Shown here: positions 1-11,104 of the stretch, piece after piece
How the letters are laid out: each line of letters opens with the position of its first letter
Position numbering within the stretch: the first letter of the stretch is position 1
Assembly (NCBI GenBank): GCA_030267565.1
Contig: BRXU01000027.1
Coordinates: 977,001 to 1,041,000 of the forward strand
Direction of reading: 5' to 3'
DNA from: Pleodorina starrii
Lineage: Eukaryota; Chlorophyta; Chlorophyceae; Chlamydomonadales; Volvocaceae
DNA: 64,000 nucleotides
Position numbers and translations under genes: made by a program
The notes under the pieces: generated by a model
Told to the model about the DNA's origin: nothing
What the model saw: only the letters and a program-made list of their open reading frames with translations
The model's database searches: none

Positions 1-359
1 CGTGAAAATGTGCCGTCACAAGCACTGGATGGGGCAGCCGAAGCAGTTTGAGGGTTACATTCCCCCGGCGCACCACCGTGCCCTTCTCCGTTTCCGGTTA
101 TGCGTATCAGACCTGGCGGTTAATAGCGAGAGTAATCGAGCCAGGGAGTTGCGTGTGTGCAAGGCGTGTCGCATTAATGGTGCCGTCGAGGACGAGAAGC
201 ACTTCCTGTTGGAGTGTTCTGCTCTCGTGTCAGCGCGGCAGAAGCTTTGGGACCTGGGTGTACCGGAGGGAGCGAGTGTTGCAAATAGACGATCAGCGCG
301 GTCTTGCAAAGGTTGTTTATGACATGTTTTGCTTTCGGCGCGAGCGCATCGCCGTGTAG
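1..359 (+). mobile_element. 3' end of a non-LTR (LINE-like) retrotransposon ORF, frameshifted remnant
   Basis: The frame starting at base 2 encodes a reverse-transcriptase C-terminal zinc-binding segment. It shows a basic LRFRLC stretch followed by CKAC and then DEKHFLLEC, the C-x2-C...H-x4-C layout seen at the end of LINE-type ORF2 proteins. After about base 280 the homologous tail (DDQRGLAKVVYDMF, ending RRERIAV and a TAG at 357-359) continues in the next frame. This copy has therefore lost or gained one base and is probably dead. The 5' part lies outside the window. The family assignment rests on motif recognition only. Confidence 0.7.
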
Positions 360-1452
360 AGTCGATGGAGACTCCTTCTCAGGTCATGTTGTGCTTTTGT
401 GACGTATCTGTCTTATGTTGTCTTTATGCCCTTTCTGCTACGGTTGATTTTTCCTTACTTTTTGTTCCTTTTGCTTGACTGAGGCGGTTCATGAGCCTTC
501 GGGTTCGTTTGAACCGTACGAGCTCACTGAAGCTTGTAACATCATCCATCCATCCGAAACTGCGGTGTCCCCGAGTCACATTTCCAAAAATGAACTGTTT
601 GGCATTGCACACGCAGGCTAACTGAGGGCAAGTTTCGCTTCTGCGCAAGCCCACGTGCGTGCGCGAACCTGTGCGGAGCGTGCTGTGGCCACGACGGGCC
701 ACGGGCCCCTACGGGCCTCCTTCCGGAAGGTGGCCAGAGTCAGACCGCACCGATACTTTAATACCGTACGTACATGGGCACGCGCCCCGAACGGCGAATA
801 TTAGTAGCAAGCGTCCTGCGCTCCGGGTACTGCTCTGAGTTTCGTTCGGTCCTCAGTAGTCATCTTGCCCTAACGCCCCGCGCTCTGCCCTTAACCCTTT
901 CAGCCCTACACCATTCACACACCGAGTATGATTTCTCCATACATGCTTTGCGGTCATGCTAATTATTAGCCCTTCCACCTGATCATCACCCATCTGACGG
1001 TCATCGAGGTGTCACACACCACACCCCCACCTCCACACCAACGGCATTGTACCATGATTTTCTCCGGCAGCCCGCCCCACCCCTTCGGAGCAGCAAGTTC
1101 CCACCTCGGCCTCAGCCCTTGCCATACAGCCGTCCGCCCCCCATTGTGGCACAGAGCTCAACCCGAGCCCGGTGCCAGGACCGGGGCCGGGGGGGGTGTC
1201 GACAGTGTCGCTTGCACGTGCAGAGACCTGCCGGCCACTCGCGCTGCCACCAGCATCAGCAGATACACCTCCACGCCCCAGATCCTCGACACCACCCGAA
1301 TCCCATTCCGCAGCGCATCCCAAGTTTGATGAAGTGCACGTGACGCGCTGCATGCGCCGCCATATGCGCAGTGCGCGGAGCGCCCCTCGCGCCCTCGGCT
1401 CAGCTCCACCCTCAGCTCCGCCCTCAGCCCCGCCCTCGGCTCAGCTCCGCCC
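360..1452. other. Intergenic, no gene seen
   Basis: Lies between the retroelement tail and the stop codon of the ClpP gene. The half near 1000-1450 is rich in CCACC and GCCCT simple sequence and produces long GC-driven open frames on both strands that match nothing recognisable. The last part is presumably the ClpP 3' UTR. No TGTAA poly(A) signal was found on the minus strand here. Confidence 0.5.
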
Positions 1453-4400
1453 TCAGCTGTGCACCTCCGCTGCCGGGCGCTCCGCCAGGATCTCGTCGAT
1501 GAGGCCCCACGACTTGGCCTCCTCAGCCGACATGAACGAGTCCCGGTCCAGAGTCTTCTCTGCGGCGGCCAACGAAAGTCCAGCGGGGCGGCAAGACAAG
1601 ACAGGGAAAGAAACCGGATGCGTTCAAGGGGACAACCAAGGTAGCCAGGGTCGCCGATGGCACCGAGCGAAGGGAACAGCTGCAGGGTCCCGCGACACAG
1701 GCGCATGCCTACATACGGTCGTCTTGCGGGGATAGCGCGCAGGCGTGTATCCGGGCGCGCATAGGAACGGAGAGAATTTCTTGCAAATTTCTTGCAAGCG
1801 AGCAGGACAACGCCGAGCCTCGAGGCAAGGCGTGCCCAGGGGTGTACCTGGCATTGCGCGGCTGAGCGCATGCACGGTGGAATGGTGTCGGCAAGTGTGG
1901 TATGAGGTACCCGTGCGCTGACGCACTCACGCACGCACGCGCGCACGCACGCACGCACGCACCCGCCATCTCCCGCGTGCAGCCCGTGTGGCGGATGTAG
2001 AGGCTGGTGAGCGTCTCCTTCATGCGCATGATCTCCTGCGCCCGGATCATGATGTCCGTCGCTTGACCCTGCGGGGGCGGCACGCGGCGGCACGCAGATA
2101 GGGAGCAAACCAGCACGGCCTCAGCGCCTTCGCGCTTTCCAGTGCCTTCAGACAGAAAGGCGAGGATTGGCGAGGCGAGGGCGGGGATGTGGGGCAACAA
2201 AGACGACATGATGGGATGCGGGGGTCGGAGGGCCCTTCTGCCTGTGTGGCGGCGACCGCCCACCGCCGATAGAACAGGTACAGTATACCCCCAGTGGTAA
2301 TAATAACAAACACGTCACCCGATCTGTCCACGCAGCTCCCGTCTAAGGGGTCCCTCAAGCAGCAAGCACCAGCCAGACCCAACACAGCAACAAACACAAC
2401 CCAACCGGTGGCGGAGTCTGCACCCCCTCCCCCGGGCGCGCTTCCACGGGGCCACTCGGCTGGTCCCCATCCCAGAGGTGCCAGGGGCGCGTGCTCCTCT
2501 TTCCCAGCACAGGGCGTCACGGCACCACCACCCGCCCACCTCGGCGGCGCCCAGCGGCTGGTGCAACATGATGCGCGCGTGCGGCAGGCTGGTGGGGCGG
2601 GGTGGGGCGGGGTGGGGCGGGTTGGGGCGGGGTGTGGCATGCGGGAGCGTGAATGGCAACGGGCAGAATGAGGATGGGAGCTGGCGAGGAGGACGAGTGG
2701 CGGCGCGATACTCGCAGGTGGCAGCTGGGCTTTCGTGTGCGACGGGTCTCCTGCCCAAAAACAGCAGCAACAGAACGGTCGTCAACCGTTCGGCCGTTAA
2801 GCAAGCGCCGCAGCATGGGCTTGGCTCCGGGGCACACCCCCGGGGTTCAGGTCCGCCCAGCATGCGTCCCCCCGCAGCCCGCCGGAGCTGCGTCCAGCGC
2901 CCAGCCCCCAGCCCCAAGCGATTGCCGCCCCGCCCTTCCTCGCCGCAATGCTGCCGTAACACCAATACCCGCCCGCCGACCCACAACACGCCAGACCGCC
3001 TAAATAGTATATGTCGTTTGCCGGCTATGCAGGGGGGAGGTTATGCAGTGCACAAACTCGCCGGATACCGGATACCGCAGCGCACCTCCTCCGTTGCCCC
3101 TTGTCGCCGGCTGTCAGCAGCAGCGACGCCATGGACGCCGCCTGGCCCACCACCAGTGTGCTGATGGGGCAGCGGATGTACTGCGCGAGGGAAAACACAC
3201 CTGCCGTAAAAGAGTGGCCTAGATGAGCGCTTTCCAAAATCCACTCGCTGTGCTGTCTGCGCTCGCGGCGTGCACGCATGCACAAGTAATACATTGCAGC
3301 ATTGGAGCTGCCCTTCCTTTTGGGCTGCACGGCCCGTTGTGCCCGGGTTGCAGCTGCTGGAGGCAAGGCCCGAGCGCAGCCACGTAAACCCATTCCATCC
3401 TGATCCCATTCCGCTTCATACCACTTGGTTCCGGAGCCCTGCGTGTGAACCTGCGGCCGACTGGCTGGCCGCTTTGCCCCGCAGCCAGACGCTTGCCTGC
3501 ATGGTGTCGTATATGGCCAGCCCCGCGGTCACCACGCCTCCGGGCGAGTTGATGTACATCGTGATCTGCGTGCAAGGCGGTGACAACCCACACACCGCAC
3601 ACTCAGAGCTTGACCGACCCGACCCAGGTGAGGTTGTAGCACCTAGGTGCGCTCCCGGCACCCACGGTGGGTTGGGGTGGGGTTGGGCATGTCGGTAGCA
3701 GGGAGCCACCCGGCAATTTCCTCATTGGTCAAGGAACTCATGCTGCTGCTGTCATCCCCCCCGTTTGCTCGTTCCTGTCTGGTGGCTCGTGTCTTCTGGC
3801 CTGATTGGGCTTCTCTTCGCCCTGGTAGGTCGTTTCCACTGCAGCTTACGGGCAACTTTCCCGCCCCGCTGACTCCACCTTGATCGGAGGGCCTGAAGCC
3901 CGCTGAACCACTCCTGCAACCGCTGACACGGCTGGTCCAAACTAGCTGGACCATGCGCCAAAGGCACGACATGAAGAAGGCACTGGTGCTGGGCATCGCG
4001 CCACCGTCCCCTGCGGCTGTCCTTTGGTTGAGCAGCTGTAAGCGCCATGGGGTTGAAAACGACGTTTGTCGTACATGTTTCCCCCAGGCCGTGAGTCTTT
4101 CCGCCAAGCCCTCCCCCAATGCCGGCAACATGGCCATGCATCCCGTGTCCTTAGCGCACTGCAGCGTGTGTAGCCGGCCCATATCGCGCTGACTTGCCGA
4201 CGAGAATCAGGGGTTGTTAAAAGGTTGGTTGCGGCAACTGGCAATCCAACGGAAGGCTTATCTAAGGATGCTACAGCATCTGCCCTGCATTTAACCTACC
4301 GGTTTGTCAGGAGCTTGGCTCTCCAGGAAAAGCAACTGCGCCACAACCGAGTTGCTCGTGTTGTCGTCGATTGCTCCATTCACCACGACGATGCGCTCTT

Positions 4401-4663
4401 TTAACAGCCTGCGATGACCAGCAGATCGTTGCGTACCGATACAACGAGTATTCAACGAGTATTGCTTGTGTTCTGAACGCTCGAAACGTGGACGCGCCAA
4501 GCGTCCCGGCATAATTTCGGCACCTGCTGAAGATGTCGTAAGCGCGCTCTCCTCTGTTCGTTTGCTCTATTACAATAGGCACATAGGAAGCGCTTCTAAA
4601 GCCCGGGCGCGCCCATGCAACACCAGCTGCCCTAATAACGGTTGAGGCAAACGACGTCAACAT
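1453..4663 (-). CDS. CLPP: ClpP-type ATP-dependent protease proteolytic subunit, mitochondrial type
   Basis: Serine protease subunit that would form the Clp proteolytic chamber with a ClpX-type partner. Model: complement(join(1453..1559,1963..2068,2540..2588,3086..3180,3497..3565,4300..4408,4524..4663)), 224 aa, all phases agreeing. The catalytic triad is visible: Ser122 in GQAASMAS, His147 in IMLHQP and Asp197 in LDRDSFMS. The early [19 protein letters not shown] and the INSPGG...[10 protein letters not shown] segments are typical of active ClpP, not inactive ClpR. Closest resemblance, from memory, is to plant mitochondrial CLPP2. The first 26 or so residues (Arg, Ala, Ser, no acids) look like a mitochondrial presequence. 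The GTG just upstream of the ATG at 4663 is not needed as a start. Intron 3 uses a GC donor (3496-3495). It lies tandem with the gene upstream on the same strand. Confidence 0.93.
1921..1962. repeat. (ACGC)n microsatellite abutting a ClpP splice donor
   Basis: About ten copies of ACGC/GCAC with small interruptions. It sits in the last ClpP intron and, read on the minus strand, begins directly at the 5' splice site of the exon ending at 1963, giving a run of GTGC units. Confidence 0.85.
2591..2634. repeat. GGGGCGGGGT tandem repeat
   Basis: Four to five near-perfect 10-base units. On the minus strand this is a C-rich tract directly before the acceptor of the ClpP exon starting at 2588, so it probably serves as the polypyrimidine tract. 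Confidence 0.85.
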
Positions 4664-5103
4664 CACGTGAAGTCTTTCCTGTTAGAGCCTTCGTAAAGCA
4701 ATGTGAATAATAAAAATCAAGAAACGAATGGAGGCCCTGCCCTGTCGCTGTACGGGACTAGAGAACTCCCGACTGAACTCCTACCACTTACGGCCTCGGC
4801 ACGGTCACACGTCACAGTTTGCTCACCCTCAACGAACTCACGCAGCCTGAGCAGATATAGATAGAATCGCCACAGAATCGCCATACCTCCTGTCGTCCGC
4901 GAACAAAAGCCCACCTAGCTCAGCGCAAATCGCACTGCCAAGAATAACAAATATAACGCAAGGGGGTCACCCCCGCCCGCCAACCGCCTTCCTGCCAAGC
5001 TCTCGCCCTGCTCGCACTTGCCCGCAACAACCCCAGCCAAGAAGCCTGGATGCAAAATAACAGTCCTCGCCGAATAACCCAACAGACGCCACGCAGCGCC
5101 GCC
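4664..5103. other. Intergenic, ClpP promoter side
   Basis: 440 bp between two minus-strand genes. It should hold the ClpP 5' UTR and promoter and the 3' UTR of the CbiA/BtuF-like gene. No ORF with recognisable similarity, no clear TATA box and no minus-strand TGTAA were found. Confidence 0.5.
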
Positions 5104-8100
5104 TCAGTTGAACGTCACGGGCACAAAGTAGCTAGGCAGCAGCGTGGCCCTGCAGCGCTGTCCAGCCGCCAGCGACAGGCGCATCAGCGCCCCCGGCGGC
5201 ACCTTGCGGCTGCTGCTGTAGTGCCCCGGCAGCAGCAGTCGCGCCAGCAGCTCCACGCCGTCCACCAGCCGCGGCCCCGGCCGCACGCAATAGGAGCCTT
5301 GCAGCAGGTACACCTGGCTCACACGCACCGCCGGCAGGCACCACCAGCCCGGCTGAGACGCCAGCGCCGCGAGCTGCTCCGGCAACGCGACGCCGCCGCC
5401 GCCCGGTCCTGGACCCTGGGCTTGCTGCCCGGTGGCGCCTCCGGCGCCGCCGTCGGCGCCCCCGGCGCCGCCGCCCGGCGAGGTCAGGATAATGAGCACG
5501 TCGGGCGCTGCCCGCTCCCGTACATCCTGCCATGACAGCGCCACGTCCTGACCGCCGGGCTGCGCCAGGCAGGACGAGGCACCCGCCAGCGCCAGCATCT
5601 CCGGCACCCACCTGGGAAGCCAAGTCAGGCAGGCAGGCAGGTAGGCAGGCAGGCAGGTAGGTAGGTAGGCAGGCATAGTGGTACACAGGCAGTTCAGGCA
5701 TGGACCAGGGCACCGACGAGGGAGCACGGAGGGGCAGGGATGGTAAGGGCGCGACGCCGACAAAGGCACGGAGGCGCGGAAACTCCACCGGCACGCCAGA
5801 TCGTGCCATTTTTATCCCTAGGGCAAGGCGTAAGCGCGAAGTCGGCTGCATGGCCCCCTGTCGTAACCGCACGGTAACTCCCCCGGTGGCGGGCTCTACC
5901 AGCGGACAAGGCCCCAGTGGACCCGTGGACCAGCGGACGCGGCCCTCGCGCGCGGCCCCTCTCCCACCTGCCCGGCTCCACCATCGGTTGCAGAGACTGC
6001 AGCACGAGCACCCGCGGACGCCTCGGCGCGGTCGCTGGGCCCGTCGCCGCCGGCCCGGCGGCAGCGGCGGTGACCGGTAGCCGGCAGCCGAGGGCCCCTG
6101 CCGCTGCGGCTGTGGCCGCGGCTGCCACCACACGCCGCATCCGCGCCTGCAGCCTCTCCAGCAGCATCGAGGCCGCCTGGGGCTCGTCCGCAGCCGCCCC
6201 CAGCTCCAGCATGAAGTCCATAACGTCCACCAGGGTACGGCAGCTGACATGCAGTACAGTGCAGCCCGTGGCGCTGGGCCCGCCGCTGGCGCTCAACAGG
6301 CCCATCTCCACCAGTCCCTGAGCCCGACATAAGAGAGAGGGTATTTCGTCAAAGAGTGCAATGCGTCATTGGGACGGGGGGGCGGCGGGGACCGTGCGAG
6401 CCAAGAAAAGACCAATGCGTGGAAGGGCAGCGTGTCAGAACGAGTACTGCGGCAGGGGCTGTGCTCGTCGCGCCTTCCCGCTGAAGAACATCGTTGCGCT
6501 GCGCGGGGTGCCCTCAAGGGGCCCTGTCAAGCCACGCGACAGGGTCGCGCCCTCCGTGCCAATACGCCGGGCGCCAGCGGCGCCCGCTCTCCAGCGCGCA
6601 TGCTCCGAGCCGCGACGCAAAACGACCGCGAGCCGATGGCTCCCAGCCCCCAAAGGAAACCGTATTACAACAGCCAACAGCCGAAGCGACGACCCAAGGC
6701 CCCGCGGCCGCAGTTCAACCGCGGCACCTTCCGTTCATACAAAACACCGACGCACGGGAAAGCGCAGCCTCTCCTGGCACCTAGCAACGCATACCTGCTC
6801 CAGCTGCGCCAGCTCTCCATCCGACATCTCCGCCATGTCCGGCAGCACCAACACGCGGGGGGGCTCCTGACGCAGCGCCAACTCATCCACCAGCAGCACC
6901 CGCGCGCCGCCGCCGCCGCCGCCCCGCTGCTGCGCCGCCCCGTTGCTGCGCTCCGCAGACGCCCGCCCGCCGCCGCGCCGGCAGGCGCCCAGGGCCCCTC
7001 CTCCGCCGTGTTGCTGCTGCGATTGAGGCCCTGGCGGCACCACGCGGATGCCGCGCGCAGCAGCGCCCTGCGGCGCCTCCGCGGCCGGTACCCAGCGCAG
7101 CACCACTGGCCGGCCGGCGCACACGTCGGGCGGATGGTCGCAGTCGGCACCGACCCCCGCCAGCCGGTTGGCCAGGCCCATCGCCACGAGCGCCTCGCAC
7201 GCGCCGGGCGCGCAGCAGACCACGCCGACGCCGTGGCCGCCGGAGGCGCCGCTGGCGCCTAGCGGCCCCAGCAACACTGAGGCGGCGGCGCTGTGGCGCG
7301 CACCCACACCCGCCCCCGCGGCCACCCCACCGGGCGACCAGCAGCTCTGGCTGGCGCCGGCGCCGGCGTGGAGCCCAACCGTGCCCGCAGTCACACCCCA
7401 GGGCACATAGCCGAAGGGCGCGCCGGCGGCCAGGCCCGCCTCCTCCAATCGACCGCTGGTACGACGCTGGTACGACATATCTACCAGGCTGCAGCTCGAG
7501 CCAGCCGGGGCGTAGTCAGTAAACGAGGCGGCTCTGGAGATGGCGATCGTGGAGGCGGGCGGGGGCGCGCCAACGCCACCGGCGCCCTTCTCCCCGAGGC
7601 CGTCCCAGGCGCCGCTGCGCGCCGCGCCCGGAGCCGGCAGGGGGAGCTCGGCGTCGCGGCAAGCCTGCCCAGGCCATCGCGGGGAGGTGGGGTGCCCAAT
7701 GACCGCGCGCGTATCCGGCACCGGCGCCGGCGCGCGCTGGTCGGCCGCGGCGGCGTCCAGGAACTTGCGGTTAATCGCATCCTGACCGGCAATCGAGGCC
7801 GGGGCGGCGGCGAAGCACTTGAACGACAGCTCATTCTCATACGCCAGAGGACCGCAGCTGTGCCGCTGCTGGTGCTGCTGTTGTGGCAGCTTGAACGATA
7901 GCTCGTTCTCGTACGACAGGAGCCCGCAGCTCTGCCGCTGCTGCTGGTGGTTCTGATGCGCCGACCAGCCCTGCTGCAGGAACCCCGCTGGCGACTCCGC
8001 CGCAATGGTGCCTCCGTCCTTCCAGCCCATGGGCGAGCTGCGACCGCTGTGGCGGGGCTGCATCGGCGGCAGCGGTGACGCGTGCGGCGACCTCAGCAGC

Positions 8101-10700
8101 GGGTTGGGGCTGCGGCTGGGCACGGGCTGGCACCCGGTGTCATGCGGAAAGCCAGCCGGGCCGCACAGGCTGCGCCGCTGCTGCGACTGTGGCTGCGCTT
8201 GCGGGGCCAGCCCCAGGCCGCACGCGTCGGCGGCGCTGCTGCTGTGCGCCAGGCTGGCGGACGGGCGTGCCGAATTCGCGGCACCGCACAGCAGCCTGCT
8301 GCCGGCGCCGGGCTCGAAGCAGGTGCCACCGCCGCCGCCGCCGCCCTGCGGCTGGCCGGCCCCCGCGCACCCAGACGCGGAGGGCTGGTGGTACTGCTGC
8401 GCGGCGCCGCCGAAGTGGTACTGCTGCTGGTGCTGTTGATGTTGTTGATGGCTGTGGTGGCCGAGGGCCCCCAGCATGCTGCTCGCGCTGCCGCCACAGG
8501 CGCTGACGCCGCTGCTGCTGGCATACGCAGTCGTCAGCGCCGGAACGTCCTGTATGCTCTGTCGCCGCGAACCGGCGCGGCTACATGTCGTGGAGCCCAG
8601 CGGATAGTGCAGCTTGGTCACCGAGGCCGGCACCGCGCCGCCGCCGCCGCCGCCGAGCTGCTGCGCCACGCCCGCCGCCAGCGCAGCCGCGTCGATACAG
8701 GCGCAGCGGCGCAGCCAGTGGGCCGCCAGGCCCGGCTCTGACGGCAGGAACAGCAGGCAGCTGCTGGCCAGCACGTTCTGCAGGGCGTAGCCCTCGGGCG
8801 CCGCGGCGCCGTCATTTTCCGCGGCCTCGCTGCCCGCGCCCTGCTGCCGCACCACGGAGACCTCGTAGGTCGTGCTGAGGTGCGGGCCGGCGGCGGCCTT
8901 GCCGGCGGCGTGCGGCGGTCCCTGCAGCACCAGGCTCTGCACCTGCCGCTCCTCCACCATGAACAGGCTGGCCTGCGCGCTGAGGTAGCCGCGCGGCCGG
9001 GCGCCCGACGGCAGCAGCGGGTTCCCGGCCGTCACCCGCAGCTGCACGGACGCGGACTGCGGCTCCGCCAGCAGGCGCGCCTTGAAGGGCAGGACGCCCG
9101 CTGTTATCGGGGAACGGTGGGGGAGGGGGACCGCAAGGGGCCAGGCCAAACGCGTTGCGAAGGAAGAGGGCCAGACACGCAGAATCATGCCGTAGTCCCG
9201 CGAGGCACGTGCGAGTGCTCAGGCTCTGGCAATTGTGAAGCAACCAGGCGGATGGCCACCAGCGAATCGGATCGATCTACACAACAGGACCCGGACCGCG
9301 CAAGTTCAGCCTCGGCCTCGGGCCCGAGCGCCGCCTAAACCCCGGCCCGGTCCATCCATCACCCGGGGCGGACCCCGCACGAGCGCCAGCAGCCCTCCCG
9401 GATCCCGGGCGCCACCCAACCAATGGTGCACCCGCCCGCACGCCTGCCCGCCCACGCACCCATATCCAGCACGCAGTGCTTGCTGCCGCCGTCGTCGACG
9501 CCCTCCTCCAGGTCCAGCGTCCGGGAGAGGTACAGCAGTCCGGCGCCCTCCGCCAGCACAGCGCCGCCCGCCTCACAGAACGCCCGCACGCCCGCCAGCA
9601 GCGGCCGGTTGGCGGCCAGCTGCTGCCAGCGCTCCGGCTCCAGCGGGCCGCTGGACAGGTACAGGCAGGTGGCGCCTGCGGGCAGCGCGCCATCGTAGAG
9701 CGGCGAGAAGAACGCCAGCTGCGTGCCCGACTGCTGCAGAAGCGTCAGGTTCTCGGGGAAGCAGGGGCCGAACGCGTCGTCGCGCGCGACGGCGATGCGC
9801 ACCACCGGCAGCGCCGCCGGCGTCGGCGGAGGCGGCGTCGGTGGCAGCGGTTCCGCCAGCTGCATCAGTGCCTGCACGGCGGCCTGCGGCGCCTGCGCGG
9901 TCCGCGTCGCCAGCACGGTGGGCTTGCGGGCCAGGGCCTGCATGCCGGCACCCTCCAGCGCCTTGTGCGTCACCGACAGGGTGAGGCTGGGTGAGGCGTC
10001 CACAAGGAGCAGGCCGCGGACGGAGGAGGCCGCGGGGCCGGCCACGGCGTCCGCCAGGCAGGTGGCGGCCAGCACGGCGCCGCAGGCCTGGACGATGTCC
10101 TGCGGCACCTGCGGCTGCCAGACGAGCAGGACCACGCCGGCGTGGGGCGGGGGGCACTGCGGGGAGGGCTCCAGGGAGACGAGCAGCAGTCCGTCGCCGG
10201 TTCCGCCGCTGTAGTACTGAGCCAGGTGGGACTCCAGGGTTGCGCCCGGGCCCAGCAGGAAGGCGTCGACGTTACAGGCGCTGCTGCCATGCTGCCGACG
10301 GCCGAGCTCGCCTGCGGTGTGTGGAAAGGTGGTGGGGTATGGCTTGGCACGATGCAGGAGCAGCGAACGCGGGTGATTCAAAATGGTAGGAAGGGGGCCC
10401 CGGGGCCCTGGGCCCGGGCGGACGGACGTTCGCGTCCAGTGAGCTGCGGCCGGGTGCAAGCGCCACCCACACCCACGAGCGTACCTGCACCCGACCAGGC
10501 TGCAATATGCCTCAACGGTGCCCCAAACGCCCTGCAGGCCGGCAGAAAAGAAAGGCGCAGTCCATGAGCACGGAGCGAAGAGGCGCCAACGCGTGTCCGT
10601 GCCTATTCACGCTTTTGCGGGCGAACACTCACTGAAGTGAGGCAGCCCACGCGGCCACGGCATCGGTAGACTGCTTGGATGCCAGGAAGACCGCACGCAT
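5104..10700 (-). CDS. Fusion protein: degenerate CobB/CbiA-like amidotransferase region plus BtuF-like corrinoid-binding domain
   Basis: Model: complement(join(5104..5611,5968..6317,6795..9100,9460..10311,10485..10531,10633..10700)), 1376 aa; every phase agrees. Residues 1 to about 465 follow cobyrinate a,c-diamide synthase (CobB/CbiA). The start MRAVFLASKQST stands where the P-loop is expected. Next come ACNVDAFLLG (NLDxWMLG in the family), RIAVARDDAFG, LAFFSPLYD, AANRPLLAGVRAF, MAGVLPF and NVLASS. The amidotransferase Cys of AECGG is Gly294, and the two His of the YxHLH motif are Leu438 and Phe440. Residues about 465-940 are Gln/Gly/Ser/Ala-rich linker. Residues about 945-1376 follow BtuF-type helical-backbone binding proteins: APGACEALVAMGLANRLAGV, DHPP, TLVDVMDF, PRVLVLQSLQPMVEPGRWVPE, RPGPRLVDGVELLA. 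No signal peptide or membrane segment is seen. Function is unknown; corrinoid or other tetrapyrrole binding is inferred. It is divergent from SLY1. Confidence 0.88.
5625..5676. repeat. (AGGC/AGGT)n microsatellite
   Basis: Thirteen or so tetranucleotide units in the last intron of the CbiA/BtuF-like gene. On the minus strand it forms a pyrimidine-rich tract shortly before the acceptor at 5612. Confidence 0.85.
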
Positions 10701-11104
10701 TCTTTGAGCGTCACCAAGACGTAATGCAATTGGTAATAAGAGGCCGAGCCATTGTAAAGTGGACGTGAATGAGTATGCCTACGGAGGGAAATTGGGTCCG
10801 TATGTGTTTGAGTGAGTTATTTTGCGATACGGCAAAGTAGTCCTCCTTGGGGAGCATGCTCTTGCGTTCAGCCAGTGCCTTGGTATGAATAGTAGCATTG
10901 CATCTCCTGTGCATTATCTTCTACCTTCACAGAGGCACGGGGGCGCAAAGGACAACGTTTGTAACTACTCTTGTTCTGCAGCTAAAATGTTAGGCGAAAC
11001 GCCTCCAACGTAGGCACATGTATCGTTTGTATAAAATTGCGACCTTATAGTCAGTTGGTTTGGCGAGGAGCTAACGGGAGAAGCCGATCATCCATAAGCG
11101 CAAC
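10701..11104. promoter_or_regulatory. Shared upstream region of the CbiA/BtuF-like gene and SLY1
   Basis: 404 bp between divergent start codons. No convincing TATA box is seen on either strand. Sequence is clearly less GC-rich than the flanking exons. The promoter role is inferred from position only. Confidence 0.45.

Noticed and set aside
1921..1965. Regular short repeats as a CRISPR array
   Set aside because: Units are 4 bases with no spacers; a plain microsatellite in a eukaryotic intron.
5132..6250. 372-codon open frame on the minus strand
   Set aside because: Out-of-frame shadow of two exons of the CbiA/BtuF-like gene; it reads through an intron and is composed of Arg/Ala/Gly runs.
6369..7262. 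297-codon open frame on the plus strand
   Set aside because: Antisense to the large exon of the CbiA/BtuF-like gene; no motif, only GC-driven Arg/Ala/Pro composition.
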